Source: a virus
DNA: 64,000 nucleotides
Virus record (IMG/VR): IMGVR_UViG_3300005096_000137
Span: 84,428 to 148,427 of that record
Direction: 5' to 3' (one strand)
The notes beneath the pieces were generated by a model that had not been told where the DNA came from, did no database searches, and worked only from the letters and a program-made list of their open reading frames with translations. This document shows positions 16,049 to 24,001 of the stretch, in pieces. Each line of letters opens with the position of its first letter. Position 1 is the first letter of the stretch. A program made the position numbers and the translations under genes.

Positions 16049-16848
16049 GTTTGAATCGACGCGGCTTTCTTGGATTCCTTGGACTGGGTGCAGTTGCTGC
16101 TGGAGCAGCATCTATTCCAGCCAAAGCTTTGGCGGGCGCCAAGGACGTGCTCCCTGAGTCTTTATTGACAGAGGTCTCAACCCCTGAGGCTCTTGTGCCC
16201 CACCAAGGGGCTCACTTAGACCCCACCACGGATTACCCTCACATACTCCGCTTGGTCCATGGGAATAGCCATTGGGCACGCCGTGGGCAGGCTGAGGCTG
16301 GGGACTGGATTACCCATGCGTGGAGGTCCAAGCAGTGTGTCTCCCATGGTCGCCGTCTGAGGTGCATCGGGTTTCGACATTTGGGCGATGTCGCCTTCCA
16401 CTTCCACGAGCTGGAAGCAGGCACTGTGACAGACAAGTACACAGATCCGGATAGTCCAGAGTTCAAGGAGGTTGTCCAGAAGGCAGGCGAGTCCCGAGTC
16501 CCTTATGGTGTCAGTCATTATGCCTGGGGACCCCGCTATTCCATAACCCTTGTAGGTATTGGAGCTGTCGAATTCACGGGGTTGAACCGGAGCAACCGGG
16601 GGTTTATGCGGCAGGCGATGGGCAAGCGGACCTCTTGTGACGCATTCACACTGGTGTCCCAAAAGGTGGTTCACTCAACTGGCGGAACCTGGTTTAAGCC
16701 TACGATGGAATTCATTGATTCAAATGAGAGTAAGCTGTGGACACCCAGCTTAACTCAGCGAGTTGGAAAGAGTCAAATCTCCAAGTTCGCCAACATGTCC
16801 TCAACCCAGTTTGAATCAATGTATCGTGATGACAGGGATATGAGATGA
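16045..16848 (+). CDS. Tat-signal exported protein 4
   Basis: 267 aa. The leader MSLNRRGFLGFLGLGAVAAG ends in a probable ALA cleavage site. The core RLRCIGFRHLGD .. YSITLVGIGAVEFTG is a diverged version of the family pattern. ATGA overlap with gene 3 and with gene 5. Function unknown. Confidence 0.73.
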   Translation: MSLNRRGFLGFLGLGAVAAGAASIPAKALAGAKDVLPESLLTEVSTPEALVPHQGAHLDPTTDYPHILRLVHGNSHWARRGQAEAGDWITHAWRSKQCVSHGRRLRCIGFRHLGDVAFHFHELEAGTVTDKYTDPDSPEFKEVVQKAGESRVPYGVSHYAWGPRYSITLVGIGAVEFTGLNRSNRGFMRQAMGKRTSCDAFTLVSQKVVHSTGGTWFKPTMEFIDSNESKLWTPSLTQRVGKSQISKFANMSSTQFESMYRDDRDMR

Positions 16849-17861
16849 ACAACCGACGTGATTTCTTAAAGACATTGGGACTTGGAGCCGCTGGGGTTAC
16901 CCTGGTGGGTCGGCAGTTGTTGGTAGGGTCTCCTAAGGGTGTCCCCTCAGTCAAACTCCCACCAATTAGGGCTCTGGGGAGTGACTCACTTCCGGTTGAT
17001 CCCCCGAGGATTGAACTTCCACCAGTTGGAATGACCTACCCTACTCAGGATAACCTACTGCCCTCAATGTGGGCAGTCAGTGCTCAGAGACTCCTTGAAC
17101 AGAATCTGGTCATGGGTAATCTGGTTCACCGGGATTGTAGCGACGAGGTGTCACAGTTTGGGGACATAATCAATTTGAGAAGCCCTGGCTGCAATATCCC
17201 AATACCACTGGACCAGCTTTTCTCCACACACTTTGTCATCAGAGATGGGGATGCCTCCAAGTCCTTTCAAGAATTAAGGGAGCAATACCTCCGCCCGAGT
17301 ATCCAAAAGCTTGCTCGCCAGATTGACCAGGCACTCATTGGGCAAGCTGTCCACTACACGGATAATACCGTTGGGGGTCAGTACTCTCTCTATGGTGCTA
17401 ATGCAACCAACACCATCATTGATGCTCGCCGGAAACTAAACGATAATAGGGCACCCCTCTCTGACCGTAACCTGGTGTTGTCGACTGCCAGCTCGCAAGC
17501 CCTAAAGTGTTCAGAGATACTCCCGGTCATTCGGGATGGGGGTGGGTATCCGCCTCAAATCACTGCTCTCGAAGAAGCACGTCTGGGAAAGTACATTGGC
17601 TTCACCTGCTGGCATGTTCCTGATATGCCGTGGCATATCAACCTGGGTTTCCACCCTGACACAATGGCCCTGGTCACCCGACCATTACCTCTGGCCCTAC
17701 CTAGACTCCCCATCCGCTCAGGTATTGGTGTTCACAACAACCTTGCACTCCGGGTGTCAATGATGTATGACGTGCAGACGTCTGGGACACGGATAACCAC
17801 GGATGTGTTGGCGGGTATTGGTGTTCTTGACACTAACTTAGGCGTTATCATAGAAGGCTAG
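16845..17861 (+). CDS. Tat-signal protein with P22-coat-like (HK97-fold) domain
   Basis: 338 aa. The leader MNNRRDFLKTLGLGAAGVTL is twin-arginine type. From about residue 63 the sequence follows the P22 coat family: RLLEQNLVMGNLVHRD, GDIINLRSP, YLRPSIQKLARQIDQAL, RKLNDNRAPLSDRNLVL, LGKYIGF, then LGFHPDTMALVTRPL and GIGVLDTNLGVIIEG near the end. Such proteins normally assemble capsids in the cytoplasm; an export leader is unexpected. No portal, protease or scaffold gene is adjacent. It could be a repurposed capsid protein or a misread leader on a true coat protein. Confidence 0.78.
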   Translation: MNNRRDFLKTLGLGAAGVTLVGRQLLVGSPKGVPSVKLPPIRALGSDSLPVDPPRIELPPVGMTYPTQDNLLPSMWAVSAQRLLEQNLVMGNLVHRDCSDEVSQFGDIINLRSPGCNIPIPLDQLFSTHFVIRDGDASKSFQELREQYLRPSIQKLARQIDQALIGQAVHYTDNTVGGQYSLYGANATNTIIDARRKLNDNRAPLSDRNLVLSTASSQALKCSEILPVIRDGGGYPPQITALEEARLGKYIGFTCWHVPDMPWHINLGFHPDTMALVTRPLPLALPRLPIRSGIGVHNNLALRVSMMYDVQTSGTRITTDVLAGIGVLDTNLGVIIEG

Positions 17862-17868
17862 ACATATT

Positions 17869-18945
17869 ATGTACAGAATAATCAGAGGCGATAATTTGGA
17901 CTGGTTTGACCAGACCTATCGGAGGTTTGACACCATCTTTGCCGACCCACCTGATAACATCGGGCTGGGGTACAATGAGTACGTGGATAAGGTGGTCGCG
18001 ACCACTTACACCACAAGTCTAAGTATGTGGCTCCATGCCTTTATTCCTCGCGCTGAGACTACCTGGCTGTCCTTCAATTCCCGATGGTTATTACCGATGG
18101 CAGCCATTGCACAGCAGGTGGTTGATAAGTTTGGTGTCGAATTCAAACCCTGCGTCCAGACCTTCAGCTTCTATCAGAACAACAAGTTCGACTTGGGCAA
18201 TGCCCACCGTCCCCTCTGGAGGTTCTGTCATCCTGGGGTCAAGCTGTATCCAGAGGCTGTGAAGGTCCCCTCCTGGCGTCAGCTCAATGGCGACAAGCGT
18301 GCAACCGCCGGCGGGAAGGTCCCGGGCGATGCGTTTGACTTCACTAAGCTTCCCGAGAAGCAACGTCGAGATTGGCACACCAGAGCGGTTCAGAGCGGCG
18401 AGTGGGTCGTGGACGCCCTCATCCCTGATGATCACTTCGATTTCACCCGAGTCACTGGGAATAGTAAACAGCGTCGAAACTGGCATCCCACCCAATTGGG
18501 GGAGGGACTTGTCGAACGGTGCGTCCGGCTGACAACACCCAACGGGGGAACTGTCATGGACCCCTTTGCAGGTACAGGTACCACCCTCCGGGTATGCAAG
18601 AGCATCGGGAATCTGGATTGCACCCTGGTTGAATTAGATCCAAAGTACTGCCAACATATTGCGGAGGAACACAATTTGACTGTCGAAGCAATTAAACAAG
18701 AGTTTTGTGCGAAGTGTCACAATACAGACCCAAACAAGACAACAGGAGTCGAGTATGCTTACGGATCACCAGACCGATATGATGGCGTCTCTGAATGGCG
18801 CTGCGCTGTATGTCATGCCCGCACCGGTCGTTGGTCTGGGAAAGTGCTCACCGGTGGCGAGAAGGAGCGTAGATTTGGCGTGGATTATAAAGACCAAGAA
18901 ACCCTTGAAGACGGAACCACCCTCCAACATAGGTACGAACGATGA
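17869..18945 (+). CDS. DNA methyltransferase (DPPD type) with zinc ribbon
   Basis: 358 aa. The N-terminus RIIRGDNLDW..DTIFADPPDN carries catalytic motif IV as DPPD. The SAM-binding motif DPFAGTGTT follows much later (about 227-235), the order of beta-class amino-methyltransferases (N6A or N4C). A C-terminal region has paired CxxC motifs (CAKC, CAVC), a likely zinc ribbon. No partner endonuclease nearby; probably self-protection. Eight bases after the coat-like gene, so perhaps co-transcribed. Confidence 0.8.
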   Translation: MYRIIRGDNLDWFDQTYRRFDTIFADPPDNIGLGYNEYVDKVVATTYTTSLSMWLHAFIPRAETTWLSFNSRWLLPMAAIAQQVVDKFGVEFKPCVQTFSFYQNNKFDLGNAHRPLWRFCHPGVKLYPEAVKVPSWRQLNGDKRATAGGKVPGDAFDFTKLPEKQRRDWHTRAVQSGEWVVDALIPDDHFDFTRVTGNSKQRRNWHPTQLGEGLVERCVRLTTPNGGTVMDPFAGTGTTLRVCKSIGNLDCTLVELDPKYCQHIAEEHNLTVEAIKQEFCAKCHNTDPNKTTGVEYAYGSPDRYDGVSEWRCAVCHARTGRWSGKVLTGGEKERRFGVDYKDQETLEDGTTLQHRYER

Positions 18946-18982
18946 CTGATTCCATTTACGATTTACGAATGCGGAGACAACA

Positions 18983-19201
18983 ATGAGTACAATGAATGAC
19001 TGTCGAGGTACAACAATCCATCTTGGTGATCGAGTGGTGTTTCCCGATGAAAGGGATGGTTATCTGAGGCTGCGCGAAGGGGTGGTGACCAATGTGAGCC
19101 AAGAGAGGGTATGCGCGATGCCACTCCCTGAGAGTGACATCCCTCATTGTATCTACGTCCTTCGTTCACCTCACTTGATGATGGTTACGAACGGTGACTG
19201 A
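18983..19201 (+). CDS. Small barrel-like protein, family member 1
   Basis: 72 aa, GGAG upstream. Pattern CRGTTIHLGDRVVF..EGVVTNVS resembles small SH3-like beta barrels and recurs in four genes between 19891 and 20731. Function unknown. Confidence 0.6.
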   Translation: MSTMNDCRGTTIHLGDRVVFPDERDGYLRLREGVVTNVSQERVCAMPLPESDIPHCIYVLRSPHLMMVTNGD

Positions 19202-19841
19202 AACAATTGGCTTCCCGCACGGGCACCATTGGTACTCGTTGATGGACCGTATGGGCATACCACATCGGAAATCAGTGTTTGAACGACTCCGGGATAGTTA
19301 TTCTGAACCTGCCCGAGCGTACCACAATGGGGTTCATCTCTCGAACTGTCTGGCTGAGTTGAGTGTGTGGCATGGGCTTGCCAGGTATCCTGATGAAGTT
19401 GAGTTTGCCTTGTGGTTTCATGACATAGTCTATGACACACATCGTGATGACAATGAAGACCACAGTGCCGCATTTGCTGCGGAAATTCTCGATTATGCTG
19501 GTTGTGATGAACAAGTCCGCTACCGTATCATTGGGAATATCCTCGCAACCAGTCACACTGAGGGTTGGAACCACACAGACGAGAAACTTACTGCTGATAT
19601 TGACCTCACTACCCTGGGTGAGTCAGAGTGGGTGTACTGCGAATTTGAGAGAGCAATCCGGCTGGAATACCTCTGGGTGCCCCTTCCGGAGTATTGTAAG
19701 AAACGGATCGAGGTTTTGCAGGGCTTCCTCGATCGGGAACGTATTTACCACCATGCTGCAATTGCCGACCTCTTTGAGGAACCAGCTAGGCGGAATTTGA
19801 AACGGGCAATAGGGTGGGTGTCCGCAAGCAGTGGCATTTGA
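19194..19841 (+). CDS. HD-superfamily phosphohydrolase
   Basis: 215 aa. Metal-binding HD motifs: RAYHNGVHLSN (His), LWFHDIVYD (HD) and DNEDHSA, then NILATSHTEGW, as in the predicted HD hydrolases of COG4339. Likely a nucleotide phosphohydrolase; substrate not known. GTG start overlapping the preceding gene by eight bases; the ribosome site is weak. Confidence 0.78.
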   Translation: MTETIGFPHGHHWYSLMDRMGIPHRKSVFERLRDSYSEPARAYHNGVHLSNCLAELSVWHGLARYPDEVEFALWFHDIVYDTHRDDNEDHSAAFAAEILDYAGCDEQVRYRIIGNILATSHTEGWNHTDEKLTADIDLTTLGESEWVYCEFERAIRLEYLWVPLPEYCKKRIEVLQGFLDRERIYHHAAIADLFEEPARRNLKRAIGWVSASSGI

Positions 19842-19880
19842 CAACTTCCACTTGACAACTTCCACTTGATAAACTAGAAT
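19838..19880 (+). promoter_or_regulatory. Promoter with duplicated -35 boxes
   Basis: TTGACAACTTCCAC occurs twice (19838 and 19852), followed by TTGATA. The second TTGACA has a 17-base spacer to TAGAAT (19875-19880). Predicted +1 lies about four bases before the ATG at 19891. Confidence 0.65.
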
Positions 19881-19890
19881 TGAGAGTAGG

Positions 19891-20106
19891 ATGAACGACA
19901 TGTATTTAACTGACTTCCGAGGCGTAATCATCCGGCATGGGGACACCATTGTCTGTGCCATGTTCGTACTCGGAACACTGACGATGGTGGAAGGTAAGGT
20001 CACGTCTATTGGTGGCAATTACCTGACAGTCGAAGACATTACAGGGGAGTCCCACAGTATTATGGGCATGAATTTGGTTACTGTTTTGGAGGATCACCGT
20101 GCTTGA
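19891..20106 (+). CDS. Small barrel-like protein, family member 2
   Basis: 71 aa. Pattern DFRGVIIRHGDTIV..EGKVTSIGGNYLTVED matches the neighbouring small genes. Very short 5' leader predicted from the promoter just upstream. Confidence 0.6.
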   Translation: MNDMYLTDFRGVIIRHGDTIVCAMFVLGTLTMVEGKVTSIGGNYLTVEDITGESHSIMGMNLVTVLEDHRA

Positions 20107-20311
20107 TTGTGCCGGACTGGATATTGACGTCAGAGACGAAGTTGTGTTTGTGGATATCGACGAGTTGGGACATCAATGCCTGACCTGTGCCAACGTGTCT
20201 GTCGTGAATGATGTTGGCATTAGGGTGGTTGAACAAGATGGTACAGCTTGCAACATCACAGAGTCAAAGAAGGTTGCTGTCACTTGGAAAGAGGGTTACA
20301 GACAAGAATGA
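20099..20311 (+). CDS. Small barrel-like protein, family member 3
   Basis: 70 aa, overlapping member 2 by eight bases. Pattern GLDIDVRDEVVFVD..ANVSVVNDVGIRVVEQDG. GTG start with AGGA a few bases upstream. Function unknown. Confidence 0.55.
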   Translation: MLDCAGLDIDVRDEVVFVDIDELGHQCLTCANVSVVNDVGIRVVEQDGTACNITESKKVAVTWKEGYRQE

Positions 20312-20499
20312 ACGACTATTGGGGCGATGAAATCCAGAAGGATGATGTGCTTGCCTTCAGCGACGGCAGCCGAATGATCCAAGTCAGGGTAGTGAAACTA
20401 TTCTGTAATGGTGTCGACGTGATCCATGAGGGGGGCACCCCTGATATGTTCTTCATCGAAGATACCGAAGAATCCACAATCATTAAAGCCCGAGTCTAG
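20308..20499 (+). CDS. Small barrel-like protein, family member 4
   Basis: 63 aa from the ATGA overlap with member 3. Pattern WGDEIQKDDVLAF..RVVKLFCNGVDVIHE. Acidic C-terminus. Function unknown. Confidence 0.55.
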   Translation: MNDYWGDEIQKDDVLAFSDGSRMIQVRVVKLFCNGVDVIHEGGTPDMFFIEDTEESTIIKARV

Positions 20500-20500
20500 C

Positions 20501-20731
20501 ATGCCCAATACTTACGACGACACTGCCCCCCAGACTGACTTCTATGGGAAGGAAATCAAAGTGGGCGACCGCCTACTCTGTATTGGGTATTTCAAGGAGT
20601 TCCTGGTTGTCAATGTTACCGAGGTGTACCAAGACAGAGTGATTACGGACCATCCCAATGGTGCCTTCTGTGGCTTCTCGCTGACCCGGACTAACAGAAA
20701 CACTATCATCCAATCAAAGGAAACCACCTGA
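20501..20731 (+). CDS. Small barrel-like protein, family member 5
   Basis: 76 aa. Pattern DFYGKEIKVGDRLLCIG..VNVTEVYQDRVITD. Starts one base after member 4 ends and overlaps the next gene by one base. Function unknown. Confidence 0.58.
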   Translation: MPNTYDDTAPQTDFYGKEIKVGDRLLCIGYFKEFLVVNVTEVYQDRVITDHPNGAFCGFSLTRTNRNTIIQSKETT

Positions 20732-20955
20732 TGCCCGTTTATGATTACGTTTGTGAAGCCTGCGAAGTTATTTCCACCATCACTCATGGTATGCACGAGA
20801 CAAAGAAGAAGTGTCCAGAGTGTGGTAAGCTCAAGTTGAAACGGTCGTGGCAGAAGGTCGCCGCGTATCACACTCGCGTGTCCAACATGCACCCCCGGGT
20901 CAACCGGGGCAAGGGTAACACCGGAGTCTACAAAGGGGGTAAACATGACAAATAA
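20731..20955 (+). CDS. FmdB-type zinc ribbon protein
   Basis: 74 aa. MPVYDYVCEAC .. KCPECG gives two CxxC knuckles with spacing of the FmdB putative regulatory family, followed by a basic tail rich in Lys/Arg/Gly. Probably a small nucleic-acid-binding protein. Overlaps the exonuclease gene. Confidence 0.78.
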   Translation: MPVYDYVCEACEVISTITHGMHETKKKCPECGKLKLKRSWQKVAAYHTRVSNMHPRVNRGKGNTGVYKGGKHDK

Positions 20956-21652
20956 ACCCTTCTCCAGGTTCGTTTCGATTGACATCGAGACCACTGGGCT
21001 GGACGAGAATACCTGTGATATCATCGAGATTGGTGCAGTGATTGATGATTGGCTGGAACCCCTTGAGGACCCACCAACGTTCCACTGTTACCTGAAACGG
21101 GGTAGCTACAAGGGTGAACCTTATGCTCTGTCCATGCACCCAATCATCTTCCGACGCATCGCCGAGGAGGAGGAAGGGTATGATTATCATTACCCCAACC
21201 AAGTCGCTAAGATATTTGGCAGTTGGATGCGGGAAAATGGCGCATACTCCATGGGTGAGGACGGACGGTATGGTCGCGCCAATGTTGCAGGCAAATGTTT
21301 TGCAAACTTTGATCATCCATTCCTAAAGAAACTACCTGACTGGGTGGAGCAGACCCGGTACGTCCGACGAGTCTTGGATCCCGGTATGTTGTACTGGAAT
21401 CCACTTGAGGATGATTGTTTGCCCAGCTTGGACCAGTGTATGGCACGGGCTGGTATTGAGGGTATTGTACCACACACTGCATTGGAGGATGCCATTCTCA
21501 CTGCCCTGGTAATCCATAAGGGTATCCACCGCCTCAAGTGTATGCCCAATTCAGTACCAGGCGGCGAACACCCTCCATTTAATACCGAAGGTACACTGAG
21601 TGGTCGGTTATCTGGAAAACACCCTAATGAATCCAACGGGGGTAAACCGTGA
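20945..21652 (+). CDS. DEDDh 3'-5' exonuclease (RNase T/DnaQ-like)
   Basis: 235 aa. Exo I SIDIETTGLDE, Exo II ANFDHPFLKK and Exo III HTALEDA are in order, matching the DEDDh family that includes RNase T, oligoribonuclease and DnaQ epsilon. Likely degrades RNA or DNA 3' ends. The C-terminal 40 residues look disordered. Confidence 0.87.
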   Translation: MTNKPFSRFVSIDIETTGLDENTCDIIEIGAVIDDWLEPLEDPPTFHCYLKRGSYKGEPYALSMHPIIFRRIAEEEEGYDYHYPNQVAKIFGSWMRENGAYSMGEDGRYGRANVAGKCFANFDHPFLKKLPDWVEQTRYVRRVLDPGMLYWNPLEDDCLPSLDQCMARAGIEGIVPHTALEDAILTALVIHKGIHRLKCMPNSVPGGEHPPFNTEGTLSGRLSGKHPNESNGGKP

Positions 21653-22041
21653 ACGCCAACAATATCATCCAACAGATACGAGGTATGAAGGGGTTGGTCC
21701 TGGAAGGGAACCGAACTACTATTGCGATCAGGTTCCGTGACCTGATTACCGAGTCTTTGAAAGCAGCCGGGGAGTCCACCTCTGGCTATATGAAGTGGGT
21801 TGAGAACGACGCTAAGTTGTTCATCAAAGCCTGTGACCTGACACACCCTCCGACTCGGACTGACGTCGACATGTCTGCACCAGCAACCTTACTTGCCCAA
21901 TTCGTTGACAAGTGGGCAGCAGTGGATTCAGTTAAGGTCGACGATGGTGAATTCCAACAGATGTCTCAAGAAACCTTCAATGTGAAGAGCAGCCTCCTCC
22001 AAGAATTGAAAGCCGTGATTGATGCTGGGGGTCCAGACTAA
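21649..22041 (+). CDS. Hypothetical protein (GTG start)
   Basis: 130 aa, mostly helical by composition, GTGA overlap with the exonuclease and TAATG overlap with the next gene. No recognised domain. Confidence 0.6.
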   Translation: MNANNIIQQIRGMKGLVLEGNRTTIAIRFRDLITESLKAAGESTSGYMKWVENDAKLFIKACDLTHPPTRTDVDMSAPATLLAQFVDKWAAVDSVKVDDGEFQQMSQETFNVKSSLLQELKAVIDAGGPD

Positions 22042-22217
22042 TGAAACTGATTGTCATGGATTTGGTCCTCCGTAAATTTGAGGAGGCGAGGTTGGCGGAG
22101 ATGGATGAGTTAGGCAAGGCTTATGCAGAAGATGCCGACCGTACTTCCCCCGTTTTTCCACAACCACCTCTCCCTCCCAACCCTCACCCTAAACCCCCTT
22201 ATTGGAACTTTTGGTAA
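22041..22217 (+). CDS. Short proline-rich-tail protein
   Basis: 58 aa. An amphipathic helical first half (RKFEEARLAEMDEL) is followed by a Pro-rich tail ending PYWNFW. TAATG overlaps join it to both neighbours, and it fills the only gap before the RNA ligase, so it is probably real. Confidence 0.55.
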   Translation: MKLIVMDLVLRKFEEARLAEMDELGKAYAEDADRTSPVFPQPPLPPNPHPKPPYWNFW

Positions 22218-23296
22218 TGTCGAAAACAATAGTTAGCGTCGAACGTGTTAATGCTGTAGAAGCCCATCCCAATGCTGATCGTCTGGAAGTTATCCGGGTG
22301 CTTGGTTATCAAGTGGTTACCCAGAAGGGTAACTACAAGGTTGGAGACCTTGCTGTATACTTCCCTCCGGATATCCTCATCCCGCTTGACGCGGCTGAAG
22401 AGTTGGGGGTCGCGAAGTATTTGAAACATGCGATATTTCCGGGTGAGGAAGTTCAGACACAGTGCCGAGTCGGAGCCACTCGTTTGCGAGGGAAGCCTTC
22501 GCATGGGTTCTGTACGCCCACCACCCATGACTGCCGAATACCGGCTGGTACACCCCTTGGGACTAACGTCTCTGACTACTACAATGCCCACAAGTATGAC
22601 CCACCGGTTCGGCTTGGCGCTGGAGATGCGGCCAGCCCCTTGGAAGCTTTCCATGGGTATACTAGTATCGAGAATGTACAACGATACACTGATGCGTTCC
22701 AAGAAACGGATCAGGTAGTTATTACCGAGAAGCTTCATGGCGTCAATTGCCGGTTGGGTCTCATCCGTGACCCCAGTGGTGAGTACCAGTTCTGCGCTGG
22801 GTCCCACAATGTCCGTCGAAAAGAGGGCGGGTTGTATTGGCACTTCATGCAGGAACAGGTCCTCCATATGCTTACGTCCCTAGTTGCGGGACGGGATGGT
22901 GAACCCTGCCATAACGCTATTATCTTCGGGGAAATCTTTGGACCTGGCATTCAAGACTTGGATTATGGGCGGTCTGAGAAGTCATTCCGGGTTTTCGACA
23001 TCTCCATTGATGGCGAGTACATGAACTACTGGGATATGGTGAAACACTGTGATGCCCACCGGCTGAGGTGTGTTCCCCACCTGTATACAGGTGCCTACAG
23101 TGCTGATGTCGTGGAACACCATACCTATGGGGACACCACCTTTGATGACACAAAGAGTACGTTCAAAGGGCGGGAGGGCTGTGTAGTCCGACCTATCCAC
23201 GAAGCCTATAGTGACATCCTTGGCGGACGTTTGATTGTGAAGTCAGTCTCAGCCGACTATCGGGACCGTAAGGGTGCCAAAGACACTGGTGAGTAG
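22217..23296 (+). CDS. RNA ligase, DRB0094 (Rnl5) type
   Basis: 359 aa. The N-terminal OB-like domain has VEAHPNADRLEVIRV..KVGDLAVYFPPD, typical of DRB0094 ligases. The nucleotidyltransferase domain has motif I TEKLHGVN (Lys172), motif III-like IIFGEIFGPG, motif IV EGCVVRP and motif V LIVKSV. Seals RNA, possibly 3'-OH/5'-PO4 nicks. The RlaP-like gene downstream and RtcB at 51 kb point to RNA repair. Confidence 0.88.
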   Translation: MSKTIVSVERVNAVEAHPNADRLEVIRVLGYQVVTQKGNYKVGDLAVYFPPDILIPLDAAEELGVAKYLKHAIFPGEEVQTQCRVGATRLRGKPSHGFCTPTTHDCRIPAGTPLGTNVSDYYNAHKYDPPVRLGAGDAASPLEAFHGYTSIENVQRYTDAFQETDQVVITEKLHGVNCRLGLIRDPSGEYQFCAGSHNVRRKEGGLYWHFMQEQVLHMLTSLVAGRDGEPCHNAIIFGEIFGPGIQDLDYGRSEKSFRVFDISIDGEYMNYWDMVKHCDAHRLRCVPHLYTGAYSADVVEHHTYGDTTFDDTKSTFKGREGCVVRPIHEAYSDILGGRLIVKSVSADYRDRKGAKDTGE

Positions 23297-23300
23297 CGGC

Positions 23301-23352
23301 GCATAACTGACGCATAACTGACGCATAACTGACGCATAACTGACGCATAACT
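23301..23352 (+). repeat. 11-bp tandem repeat after RNA ligase
   Basis: GCATAACTGAC repeated four times plus a partial fifth, between the ligase stop and the next ribosome site (GGAG at 23355). Confidence 0.9.
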
Positions 23353-23364
23353 TCGGAGAGACAG

Positions 23365-23613
23365 ATGGAAATCGGAGAACTCGTTAAATTCCTCAATGAC
23401 CGGTGTGTAACCACCAGTGCCAACCTCCCACTCGCTTCCTTTATGAAGGCACTTCGGGACTGGCTCCCGGTGGGTACACCCTTTGTGTCCATCTCCGAGA
23501 TGGAGGACATGCTGATCACTACTGGACGGTTTAGGACATCTCAGGTTGGTGGGCGTCTTGTGGTGATCGGGTGTGCTATTCCGGATGTTCAACGGGACAT
23601 GGGGAGTTCATAA
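23365..23613 (+). CDS. Hypothetical, possible winged-helix protein
   Basis: 82 aa with GGAG upstream. The layout FLNDRCV..SFMKALRDWL..SISEMEDMLITTGR..VGGRLVVIG resembles a small winged-helix domain of the kind attached to phage primases. Resemblance is weak. Confidence 0.5.
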   Translation: MEIGELVKFLNDRCVTTSANLPLASFMKALRDWLPVGTPFVSISEMEDMLITTGRFRTSQVGGRLVVIGCAIPDVQRDMGSS

Positions 23614-23666
23614 ACCAATTACCGATCGAGTGATCCCCTTGCTTGACCATGAGGCAGCTCTTTTAT

Positions 23667-23695
23667 TTGACAACGGGCAGTTTGTAGTGTAAGCT
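23667..23695 (+). promoter_or_regulatory. Promoter giving a leaderless transcript
   Basis: TTGACA (23667-23672), 17-base spacer, TAAGCT (23690-23695). Predicted +1 is the A of the ATG at 23702. Confidence 0.65.
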
Positions 23696-23701
23696 TAGGG
23701 T

Positions 23702-24001
23702 ATGAACATCAAACAACAAGTCGCAGACTTCGAGAAGTACCAAAAACAACTTAATCAGACCATCATGGTTCAGCTTGCCGCACGCGCCACGAAGCAGGGC
23801 ATCACAAGCATGTTGTTTACTGATGGAGTCGGGCATTACCGACGAGGTCACCATCTCGTTCGGGATGTGGACTTAGACACTCTGGGGTTGTCCTACGTGC
23901 GGACAATGGCTCTGGGGTTAACAGACGTCTCTTGGGATCCGAAATACGGCTGGCTAGGTCCTAGTGGCAAAGTTATCACGTTTGATTCGAGGAATCTATA
24001 G
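23702..24001 (+). CDS. Hypothetical protein, leaderless
   Basis: 99 aa. No ribosome site is possible because the -10 box ends six bases before the ATG. A helical N-terminus (QQVADFEKYQKQL) is followed by mixed structure. No recognised family. About 60 bases without a gene follow. Confidence 0.6.
   Translation: MNIKQQVADFEKYQKQLNQTIMVQLAARATKQGITSMLFTDGVGHYRRGHHLVRDVDLDTLGLSYVRTMALGLTDVSWDPKYGWLGPSGKVITFDSRNL

Noticed and set aside
22199-22867. Long minus-strand open frame opposite the RNA ligase gene
   Set aside because: It is the antisense of a strongly identified gene; no ribosome site, and all other genes run on the + strand.
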